From contig NZ_JANKJG010000009.1 of NCBI RefSeq assembly GCF_024733015.1, positions 62,001 through 126,000 on the forward strand: a DNA stretch of 64,000 nucleotides. Reading direction: 5' to 3'. Below are positions 57,252 through 64,000 of the stretch, piece by piece. Numbering within the stretch: the stretch's first letter is position 1; each line of letters begins with the position of its first letter. This stretch comes from Pseudosulfitobacter koreensis (GTDB lineage: Bacteria; Pseudomonadota; Alphaproteobacteria; Rhodobacterales; Rhodobacteraceae). The position numbers and the translations under genes are program-made. The notes below the pieces were generated by a model. The model had not been told where the DNA came from and searched no databases. It saw only the letters and a list, made by a program, of their open reading frames with translations.

Positions 57252-57918
57252 CACGCTGGAAGTTCTCCAGAATGTCATAGAAGCGTTCTGCGAGGTTTTC
57301 GCGGTCGAGCACATGATCTATCACTGGGTCGACAGCGCGGGTGACCAATATGGCTGCGGGACCTACGCGCCCGCGTGGCGGCAACGCTATATCGAACAGA
57401 ATTACCTGCGCGTCGATCCGGTCGTCATCGGCTGCTACCAGCGCTTTCACCCCGTCGAGTGGAAGCGTCTGGACTGGTCCAGCAAGGGCGCGCGCGCCTT
57501 TCAGGCCGAGGCGATTGCATATGGCGTCGGCAACCAGGGGTTCACCGTGCCGATCCGGGGGCCGAACGGCCAGTTCGCGCTGTTCACCGTGTCGCATACC
57601 TGTGACGACGACGCTTGGGCCACGTTCACCGAAACGCACCGCCGCGCGCTGATCCTGATCGCCCATGCGTTCAACCAAAAGGCGCTGGAGTTCGAGCCGG
57701 GCCGCAGGCCGGAACAGGCGCGGGGCCTGTCGCCGCGCGAGGTCGACTCGATGACGCTGCTGGCGATGGGCTACAGCCGCGCGCAGGTGGCCGAAACCCT
57801 TTCGATTTCCGAGCATACGCTGAGGGTCTACATCGAAAGCGCGCGGTTCAAGCTGGGGGCGATGAACACCACCCACGCCGTTGCCCGCGCGATGAGCAGG
57901 GGCCTGATCGTCGTCTAG
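57199..57918 (+). CDS. luxR: LuxR-family quorum-sensing regulator
   Basis: A 239-residue protein. The N-terminal autoinducer-binding domain has the conserved DP pair in RVDPVVIGCYQ, a Trp in VEWKRLDW, and GFTVPIRGPNGQFALFT. The C-terminal LuxR helix-turn-helix is LSPREVDSMTLLAMGYSRAQ followed by VAETLSISEHTLRVYIESARFKLG (given in pieces). It binds an acyl-homoserine lactone and DNA. Directly followed by a luxI gene, so it is the cognate receptor. A CtrA-type site lies upstream. Confidence 0.93.
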   Translation: MTLDAQIVALLERLEQSDTLEVLQNVIEAFCEVFAVEHMIYHWVDSAGDQYGCGTYAPAWRQRYIEQNYLRVDPVVIGCYQRFHPVEWKRLDWSSKGARAFQAEAIAYGVGNQGFTVPIRGPNGQFALFTVSHTCDDDAWATFTETHRRALILIAHAFNQKALEFEPGRRPEQARGLSPREVDSMTLLAMGYSRAQVAETLSISEHTLRVYIESARFKLGAMNTTHAVARAMSRGLIVV

Positions 57919-58015
57919 CGTTGCGTGATTTCGCAGCATACCGCACGCAAGCTTTGAGCGGCGTTAACACGGCCTCAGCTACCCCATTGTCCATTCAGTC
58001 AAGGGGGCTTTGCTT

Positions 58016-58654
58016 ATGCTGCGCTATATCTATGGTCACGAACTTCATGCCTTTCCCAAGTTGCGGGAGGACATGTTTCGGGACCGCGCCGACCAGTTCA
58101 AAAGCCGGCTGGGCTGGGCGGTCAACGTCGACGAAACTGGCGCCGAGCGTGACGACTATGATGATCAGAACCCGCTTTACGTGATCTGGGAGGAACCTGA
58201 CGGCAGCCACGGCGGATCAATGCGGTTTCTGCCGACCACCGGGCCGGTGATGGTCAACGACCACTTTGCCCATCTGACGGGCGGTGCGCGCATCGCGAGC
58301 CCGCGCATCTGGGAATGCACACGTTTTTGTCTGACGCGCGGGGCGGGTGCGCATGTGGCCGCTGCCCTGATGCTGGGCGGCGGCGAGATCATGCAGAACC
58401 TTGACGTCGACCATTTTGTCGGCGTGTTCGACGCGCGCATGGTCCGCATCTACCGCATGATCGGATCGTCGCCCGAGGTGCTGGGCAGCCAGGGCGCAGG
58501 CCGCGACCGGATCAGCGTAGGCCTGTGGCAGTTCGACCCCGCGGCCAAGGCGGCGGTGGCGCAGCGCGCAGGCGTCTCGGCCCAACTGTCGCGTCAATGG
58601 TTCGACCTTTCGTTTGGCGCAAATCACGAAGAAAACCTGGCCCGCACCGGCTAA
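58016..58654 (+). CDS. luxI: Acyl-homoserine-lactone synthase (LuxI family)
   Basis: A 212-residue autoinducer synthase, starting at ATG 58016 with AAGGGGG upstream; an upstream TTG would be too close to the ribosome-binding site. All classical LuxI residues are visible: Arg24, Phe28, Trp34, Asp46, Asp49, Arg70, Phe84, Glu100 and Arg103. It makes an acyl-homoserine lactone from SAM and an acyl donor; the acyl chain cannot be read. 97 bp after luxR. Confidence 0.94.
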   Translation: MLRYIYGHELHAFPKLREDMFRDRADQFKSRLGWAVNVDETGAERDDYDDQNPLYVIWEEPDGSHGGSMRFLPTTGPVMVNDHFAHLTGGARIASPRIWECTRFCLTRGAGAHVAAALMLGGGEIMQNLDVDHFVGVFDARMVRIYRMIGSSPEVLGSQGAGRDRISVGLWQFDPAAKAAVAQRAGVSAQLSRQWFDLSFGANHEENLARTG

Positions 58655-58704
58655 TCGGCGCCTTCCCTCTGGCCCCCGTCGTAGCCCGGCTTTAGGGTCG
58701 CGCC

Positions 58705-60240
58705 ATGACCGATACGGCCCTTACATTCTCCGACGACCAGGCCGTGGCCTATGACGCAGTGACCGAGATGCTGCGCGGCGCGGGTATTGACCTGGACGAA
58801 CAATTGCTGACGCCGCCAAAATCTTCGGCAAGCGCCGTGATGGCCGTAACGGGCAAGGCCGGTTCGGGCAAGACGCTGCTTTTGGCGCAACTCTACAAGG
58901 CGCTGGAGCAGGCGGGGGTCGAGGTGGTCTCTGGCGATTATGAATCGCGCAAGCGCAAGGACAAGCGCACGCTTGCGATCCTTGCGCCCACCAACAAGGC
59001 CGCCAGCGTCTTGCGTCTGCGCGGGGTGCCGGCCACCACGATCCACCGCATCCTCTATACGCCCGTCTACGATCCGGAATACGAGCGCATCGCGGAATGG
59101 CTGGCGGGCAACGGCGAACGCCCGGACATCGCCGATCTGACCGAACACGCTCTTGACCGGGCGGCAGCGTTCTATGCCAACAACAAGTCCATTCCCGGCG
59201 CCCTGGCCGCCGCCGGACTGCGCGGCAGCGACTTTATCACCGGCTGGAAGCGCCGGGAGGAGCCGCTGGATATCGGGTTCATCGACGAATCCTCGATGCT
59301 GGATGATAAGCAGTTCGAAGACCTGAAGGAGATCTTTCCCACGCTGCTGCTTTTCGGCGATCCCGCGCAGTTGGCGCCTGTCGGCCAATCGGGTACGATG
59401 GTGTTTGAAAAGCTGCCTGCGCCGCGTGTGCTGAACCTCAGCCGGGTGCACCGTCAGGCCGCCGACAATCCTATTCTTGACCTTGCACATGCGTTGGCTG
59501 ATCCCGCGCTGGAGTTTCACCATTTCGAGAAGATGGTAGAGGACGCGTCAAAGCGCGACGAGCGTGTCGTCTGGGGCCAGCGGGTCGAGGTGGACCTGAT
59601 GGCGCGCAGTCCGGTTCTGGTCTGGCGCAACGCCACGCGCATCCGCCTGATCAACGCCTTTCGCACCGTCTATGGCGCGCCCGAGGATGCGCTGCTGGAA
59701 GGCGAGCCGCTGATCTGCGACGGGATCGAACTGCCATTGAAGCACCGCAAGAAACGGCTGGATCTGGAAGCACGCGGCCTGATCCGGGGCGCACAGGTGG
59801 TGTTTCTGGGGGCCGGGCGCAAGCCGGGGTTTTCACGGCTGCACGTCGTGGGGGCCGAAGATCCGCAGATTTCCGCAGCCTCGATCGTCAAGATTGAAAA
59901 GCCCGACGAGGAAGAGCCGTTCATTCCCTTTGCCGCGCGGATGGGGGCCACGTTCCTGCACGGTGCGGCTGTCACCATCCACAAGGCGCAGGGCAGCCAG
60001 TGGAACACCGTGCAAGTGTTCGCGCCCGATCTGTTCGTCGCCGCCCGCATGGGCCGTGTCGAGGCGGGGCAACCGCTTTGGAAGCGGCTGGCCTACGTGG
60101 CGATCACCCGCGCGCAGGAGCGTCTGATCTGGGTCGTGCGCAACCGCTTGTCGAAACCGTCCGAGCCCTTGCGCGTGGACGATCTGAAAGCTGTGCCCGC
60201 AGCCCCGCTCGATCTGGCAGCACCCGAAGAATTTCTCTAA
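58705..60240 (+). CDS. RecD-like / UvrD-type ATP-dependent DNA helicase
   Basis: A 511-residue SF1 helicase-like protein. Walker A is VTGKAGSGKTLLLAQLY, motif II IDESSMLDDKQ, then LFGDPAQLAPVGQSGT, the LSRVHRQAADNPI arginine region, and the C-terminal TIHKAQGSQWNTVQVF plus YVAITRAQERLIWVV motifs V-VI. RecD/Dda-like architecture without nuclease domain. It likely unwinds DNA 5'-3' in repair or recombination. Located after luxI with a 50-bp gap, with no sign of a linked operon function. Confidence 0.9.
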   Translation: MTDTALTFSDDQAVAYDAVTEMLRGAGIDLDEQLLTPPKSSASAVMAVTGKAGSGKTLLLAQLYKALEQAGVEVVSGDYESRKRKDKRTLAILAPTNKAASVLRLRGVPATTIHRILYTPVYDPEYERIAEWLAGNGERPDIADLTEHALDRAAAFYANNKSIPGALAAAGLRGSDFITGWKRREEPLDIGFIDESSMLDDKQFEDLKEIFPTLLLFGDPAQLAPVGQSGTMVFEKLPAPRVLNLSRVHRQAADNPILDLAHALADPALEFHHFEKMVEDASKRDERVVWGQRVEVDLMARSPVLVWRNATRIRLINAFRTVYGAPEDALLEGEPLICDGIELPLKHRKKRLDLEARGLIRGAQVVFLGAGRKPGFSRLHVVGAEDPQISAASIVKIEKPDEEEPFIPFAARMGATFLHGAAVTIHKAQGSQWNTVQVFAPDLFVAARMGRVEAGQPLWKRLAYVAITRAQERLIWVVRNRLSKPSEPLRVDDLKAVPAAPLDLAAPEEFL

Positions 60241-60244
60241 GTCG

Positions 60245-61015
60245 TCAGCGGCGCAGAAGTGTGAAGCCGGCAGAGGCACCCCAACCGGCGGCCACGGCGA
60301 TAAAGATCGACATCAAACCATAGAGCAGCGGCTGATTGCGCGACAGCATGAACAGCCACCGCTCCAGCCCCACTTTGCGCACGTCGATGGTGGTCTGGTA
60401 TTGCGATATGACATTGCCGTCACGGGTCAGGAAGATGCGGGTCACATAGCCGCCTTCGGTCAGCGACGCGGGCAGCTGGATCGAGGTGCGGAACAGGGTT
60501 TGCTGATCCACGACGACCTTTTCCTCAAGCATCTGGTAGAGATCGACGTCTTCCCGGATACGGATCAACGCGTCGGTGAAGGCCCCGGAATCTTCGATGT
60601 TCATCGGCGCGCCCACAGACCGGATCGCCCGCGGTACGGAAATGCTGTAGCGCAGGTCGTCGATGTTTGTCAGCACTTCGCCCAGAGGGCCGCTCGACGC
60701 CACAGCGTAGTAGCTGGGTGCCTGGTCCACATCGACCGCATCGGTGTTGACCCAGATGCCAAACCGGCGCTCCTTGCGTCGCACAGTCACGGGCAATGAC
60801 GGGCCTGCGACAGTGATGACCACCTCCAGCGGCGGGCCCTCGGGAATGGGCTCCTCGCGCCGGACCGCGCCGAAGATCAGAATTTCCGAGCCATCAAAGC
60901 TGGCTGTGATCGCGACCTCGTTCTTCGACAGGCCCAGGATGACCTGTTCGGCACATACGGGAAATGCCGTCGCGAGGCACAGTGCCAGTAGCGATATGAG
61001 CCGCGCCCGCATCAC
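60245..61015 (-). CDS. TIGR02186 family envelope protein
   Basis: A 256-residue protein with a signal peptide (MMRARLISLLALCLATAFPVCA), a soluble periplasmic domain (ILGLSKNEVAITASFDG, PSLPVTVRRKERRFGIWVN, APMNIEDSGAFTDALIRI) and a C-terminal helix (QPLLYGLMSIFIAVAAGWGASAG split from its Arg tail). It matches the TIGR02186 family, always beside TSUP permeases in alphaproteobacteria. It overlaps the TSUP gene by 4 bp and may be its periplasmic partner. Confidence 0.87.
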   Translation of the reverse strand: MMRARLISLLALCLATAFPVCAEQVILGLSKNEVAITASFDGSEILIFGAVRREEPIPEGPPLEVVITVAGPSLPVTVRRKERRFGIWVNTDAVDVDQAPSYYAVASSGPLGEVLTNIDDLRYSISVPRAIRSVGAPMNIEDSGAFTDALIRIREDVDLYQMLEEKVVVDQQTLFRTSIQLPASLTEGGYVTRIFLTRDGNVISQYQTTIDVRKVGLERWLFMLSRNQPLLYGLMSIFIAVAAGWGASAGFTLLRR

Positions 61016-61932
61016 TCAGCCCTCGTGGCTGCGATGGAATAAAGCTCGGAGGGCATCAACAACAGTTCAAGCGCAAGCTTGCCGCACACGACCATGACCA
61101 GAAGCGCCAGCAGCACACGCAGCTGTTCGGCCTTCATCCGCAGGCCGATGTTGGTGCCGATCTGCGCGCCGATCACGCCACCGACCAGCAGCAGAACGGC
61201 CAGAACCACATCGACGGTGTAGTTGGTGGTCGCGTGCAGCATGGTGGTGAAACCGGCGACAAAGATGATCTGGAACAGCGAGGTGCCGATCACCACCTTG
61301 GTCGGCATCCCCAGGATGTAGATCATCGCGGGCACCATGATGAACCCGCCGCCGACGCCCATGATTGCGGCCAGAACGCCCACCACCAGCCCGACCAACA
61401 AGGGCGGGATCACCGAGATATAGAGACCGGAGACGCGGAACCGCATCTTGAACGGCATCTTGTGGACCAGCCCGTGCTTCTTGCGCTGGGGACGCCTGCC
61501 AGAAGAGGACTTGCGCAGAGCCGACAGGCTTTCGACGAACATCAACGTGCCGATGACGCCCAGAAACAGCACATAGCAAAGCCGCACCATCAGATCGACC
61601 TGACCGATGGACCGCAGATAGTTGAACACGGCAACACCGGCAGCGGCCCCGATCAGGCCGCCGATCAGCAGCACGGTGCCCATCCTCAGATCCACCGTGC
61701 GCCGCCTGAAATGGGCCAATACGCCCGAGAAAGAGGACGCGACGATCTGGTTCGCGCTGGTGGCCACAGCCACTGCCGGGGGGATGCCGATGAAGAACAG
61801 CAGCGGCGTCATCAAGAAACCGCCGCCGACGCCGAACATGCCCGACAGAATCCCCACCAAACCGCCAAGTCCCAGGAGCAGGAAAGCATTTACCGAGACT
61901 TCCGCGATGGGCAGGTATATTTGCATACCCAT
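61012..61932 (-). CDS. TSUP-family permease (TauE/SafE-like)
   Basis: A 306-residue membrane protein with eight or so helices. TSUP motifs: LGGLVGILSGMFGVGGGFLM and, in the second half, LAAIMGVGGGFIMVPAMIYI (the duplicated GxGGG repeats). TSUP permeases transport sulfite, sulfoacetate or similar organosulfur anions. The stop overlaps the start of the TIGR02186 gene, forming a transport pair. Compare the frameshifted TSUP gene at 40838-41588. Confidence 0.92.
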   Translation of the reverse strand: MGMQIYLPIAEVSVNAFLLLGLGGLVGILSGMFGVGGGFLMTPLLFFIGIPPAVAVATSANQIVASSFSGVLAHFRRRTVDLRMGTVLLIGGLIGAAAGVAVFNYLRSIGQVDLMVRLCYVLFLGVIGTLMFVESLSALRKSSSGRRPQRKKHGLVHKMPFKMRFRVSGLYISVIPPLLVGLVVGVLAAIMGVGGGFIMVPAMIYILGMPTKVVIGTSLFQIIFVAGFTTMLHATTNYTVDVVLAVLLLVGGVIGAQIGTNIGLRMKAEQLRVLLALLVMVVCGKLALELLLMPSELYSIAATRAE

Positions 61933-62014
61933 TCTTATGCCCTGCGTCGGGGGAAACGCAATATGCTACGCCGCAGCATCCCCTGTCAGGACCGACAATT
62001 CACGAGAACTGGAC

Positions 62015-62983
62015 CTATCGTTCTTTCACATATGGCTCGCCGCCCGCCCGCGGTGGCGTCGCCCGTCCGACAAAGCCCGCGAGGATAATCACGGTCATGA
62101 TATAGGGCAGGGCGCCGAGCAGTTGCCCCTGAACCCGCATGCCCGTGAGGGACGTGATGACGTCTGGCCGGGTTTCCAGCGCGCCGAACAGGCCGAAGAG
62201 CAAGGTCGCATAAAGCGCGTACCAGGGTCGCCACTTTGCAAAGATCAGCGCCGCCAGCGCGATATAGCCACGGCCCGCGGACATGTCCTTGACGAAGCCG
62301 GCCTGCAGCGCGGTCGAAAGATACGCGCCCGCAATGCCGCAGAGCACGCTGCAAATACCGATCGCCGCATAGCGCAGCCCGACCACGGACACGCCCGCTG
62401 TGTCCACTGCGGCGGGATTTTCGCCGACAGCGCGCAGGCGCAGGCCAAAGCGGGTGCGAAACAGGATGAACCAGGTCAGCGGCACGGCGGCAAAGGCGAT
62501 GTAGACCAGGATCGAGTGGCCCGAGATCAGTTCCGCATAGATCGGCCCGATGAAGGGCACATCGGCCACCGCATCGGCGAAGGGCAGGGTGATCGGAGTG
62601 AACCGTCCGCCGCCCATCAGCGAGGGGGTGCGCCCGCCCTGCTGAAACCAGCTCTGGGCGATCAGAACCGTCAGGCCCGCCGCAAGAAAGTTGATAGCCA
62701 CGCCCGAAATCAGCTGATTGCCGCGAAAGGTGATCGAGGCAAAGCCGTGCAGCGCGCTGAGCAGCATCGACGCGGCGATGCCTGCGGCCAGACCCAGCCA
62801 GACCGATCCGGTGACCGACGCGATGGCGGCGGAAAAGAACGCGGCGGCCAGCATCTTGCCCTCGAGGCCGATGTCGAAGATGCCCGCGCGTTCGCTGAAA
62901 AGGCCCGCAAGGCACGCCAGCAGCAGCGGTGTCGCCAGACGCACGGTGCTGTCGAGCAGCTGGATCAGGGTCAGGAAATCCAT
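62015..62983 (-). CDS. Nucleoside-type ABC transporter permease
   Basis: A 322-residue permease (MDFLTLIQLLDSTVRLATPL) with eight to nine helices. The segment LGLEGKMLAAAFFSAAIAS and RTRFGLRLRAVGENPAAVDTAG are typical of BmpA-linked purine/nucleoside permeases (second permease subunit). It is 4 bp downstream of the first permease gene. Together they would import nucleosides or purines. Confidence 0.9.
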   Translation of the reverse strand: MDFLTLIQLLDSTVRLATPLLLACLAGLFSERAGIFDIGLEGKMLAAAFFSAAIASVTGSVWLGLAAGIAASMLLSALHGFASITFRGNQLISGVAINFLAAGLTVLIAQSWFQQGGRTPSLMGGGRFTPITLPFADAVADVPFIGPIYAELISGHSILVYIAFAAVPLTWFILFRTRFGLRLRAVGENPAAVDTAGVSVVGLRYAAIGICSVLCGIAGAYLSTALQAGFVKDMSAGRGYIALAALIFAKWRPWYALYATLLFGLFGALETRPDVITSLTGMRVQGQLLGALPYIMTVIILAGFVGRATPPRAGGEPYVKER

Positions 62984-62987
62984 GAGG

Positions 62988-64000
62988 TCACTCCGCAGGC
63001 TCTATCGGTTTGCGTTCAGGCTTGGGGCTGCGGGCACGGCGAACGGCCAGGAACATCCGCTCAAGCGGCATCCGCACCATGTTGTCCAGCGCGCCGGTGA
63101 ACAGGATGACCAGCGCCTGGATGACCACGATCAACTCGCGTGGGATCGACGTCCAGAGCGCAAGCTCGGCACCGCCCTGGTAGAGAAACCCGAACAGGAT
63201 CGCGGCAATGAATACGCCAAACGGGTGGCTGCGGCCCATCAGGGCCACCGCGATACCGATGAACCCGGCACCCTCGACTGCGTTCAGCACCAGACGTTCC
63301 GCCTCGCCCATGACGTTGTTGATCGCCATCAGACCGGCTAGCCCGCCGGAAATGATCATGGTGATCATGGTAATCTTGAACGGTGAAATGCCCGCATATT
63401 TCGCGGCGCTCTGCGAATGGCCGTAGGCGCGCAGCTCATACCCCAGACGGGTGTGCCAGATCAGCGCCCAGACCAGCACGCAGGCCAGCACCGCGACCAG
63501 CAGGGTGATGTTCGCGGGCGCCGCCTTGGAAAAGCTGATGCCGATCGGCGCCAGAAGCTCGTGCAAGGTTGGCAGTTGCGTCGCTTCGGGAAAGCGGGCG
63601 GTGGCGGGGTCCATGCTGCCGGTCGGGCGCAGGACGTTGACCAGAATGTAGTTCAGCAAGGAGGCCGCGATGAAGTTGAACATGATCGTGGTGATCACGA
63701 TGTGACTTCCGCGCCTGGCCTGCAGATAGGCCGGGATCGCGGCCCAGAACGCGCCGAAGAGGGCGGCCATCGCAATGGCACCCAGCAGCGCCAGCGACCA
63801 ATGCGGCCATGGGATGTAGAGACAGGCCAGTGCAACGCCCAGACCGCCCAGGGCCGCCTGACCCTCGCCGCCGATGTTGAACAGCCGCGCGTGAAAGGCG
63901 ACGGCGACGGCAAGGCCGGTGAACATGAAATTCGTGGCATAATAGAGCGTATAGCCCCAGCCGTAGGTCGAGCCCAAGGCGCCCGAGACCATCAACTTGA
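62988..64000 (-). CDS. Nucleoside-type ABC transporter permease, 5' end missing
   Basis: The frame stays open through the last base, so the N-terminus (about 40 residues, judging from relatives) lies beyond the window. The visible 335 residues include MVSGALGSTYGWGYTLYYATN, LFNIGGEGQAALGGLG, ARRGSHIVITTIMFNF and ELRAYGHSQSAAKYAGIS, which match the first permease of BmpA-type nucleoside ABC systems. The matching ATPase and binding-protein genes are presumably upstream of this one, outside the window. Confidence 0.9.
   Translation of the reverse strand, partial: KLMVSGALGSTYGWGYTLYYATNFMFTGLAVAVAFHARLFNIGGEGQAALGGLGVALACLYIPWPHWSLALLGAIAMAALFGAFWAAIPAYLQARRGSHIVITTIMFNFIAASLLNYILVNVLRPTGSMDPATARFPEATQLPTLHELLAPIGISFSKAAPANITLLVAVLACVLVWALIWHTRLGYELRAYGHSQSAAKYAGISPFKITMITMIISGGLAGLMAINNVMGEAERLVLNAVEGAGFIGIAVALMGRSHPFGVFIAAILFGFLYQGGAELALWTSIPRELIVVIQALVILFTGALDNMVRMPLERMFLAVRRARSPKPERKPIEPAE

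Noticed and set aside
61622-63100. A 492-codon plus-strand open frame across TSUP and ABC permease genes
   Set aside because: Its product is charged low-complexity sequence opposite two clear membrane proteins.

Overview
The window looks like chromosomal DNA of a Rhodobacterales (Roseobacter-group) alphaproteobacterium. The reasons are high GC and dense, often overlapping genes, a complete sdh/mdh/suc/lpd block, ethylmalonyl-CoA (EMC) pathway genes (ccr, ecm, mcl2, mch), a monomeric NADP isocitrate dehydrogenase, Hint_2, metOD1, DUF2834, TIGR02302 and TIGR02186 proteins, and an HvrA-type H-NS protein. From memory, the order mdh-suc-lpd / mcl2-mch-sdh resembles Rhodobacter sphaeroides. I saw no rRNA, tRNA, insertion sequence, prophage or CRISPR array.

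Layout. 1-4.6 kb: probable edge of a type VI secretion locus (TagF-like C-terminus, PP2C phosphatase, membrane Ser/Thr kinase, OmpA-like protein, M15-type peptidase). 4.6-11.3 kb: VOC protein, nucleoside deaminase, two abutting lipoprotein hydrolases (metallo-beta-lactamase fold and cPLA2/phospholipase-B-like), hybrid histidine kinase and metOD1 protein. 11.7-17.4 kb: icd, hemerythrin, LpxR-like outer-membrane protein, Hint protein. 17.5-28.6 kb: TlpA-like thioredoxin divergent from argH, two tiny lipoproteins, DUF2834, lysA, TIGR02302, zinc-ribbon protein, ftsE-ftsX-plsC-PNPOx-like operon.

28.6-40.7 kb (minus strand): lpdA, MAPEG, sucB, sucA, DUF805, sucD, a secreted protein, sucC, a class III cyclase and mdh. 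This encodes 2-oxoglutarate to succinate plus malate to oxaloacetate. 40.8-49.6 kb (plus): a frameshifted TSUP transporter, then mcl2-nnrU-DUF1737-mch and sdhC-D-A-(FkbM)-(lipoprotein)-B. 49.6-56.9 kb: DUF1989 protein, deoD, H-NS, ecm, PlsB-like acyltransferase, ccr. Together the EMC genes assimilate acetyl-CoA and feed succinyl-CoA and malate into the adjacent TCA genes.

57-64 kb: a CtrA-type site, a small ORF, luxR and luxI (a complete acyl-homoserine-lactone circuit), a RecD-like helicase, a TIGR02186/TSUP pair and two nucleoside-type ABC permeases, the last cut by the window end.

The strongest non-coding signals are paired TGTGATCACA palindromes 115-130 bp upstream of both sucC and sdhC; a shared AATATTRCCC element upstream of ccr, mcl2 and ecm, always in gene orientation; a TTAA-N7-TTAAC site upstream of luxR-luxI; and two strong hairpins between sucC and sucD. 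All coordinates, starts and motifs were read by eye; no database search was run.
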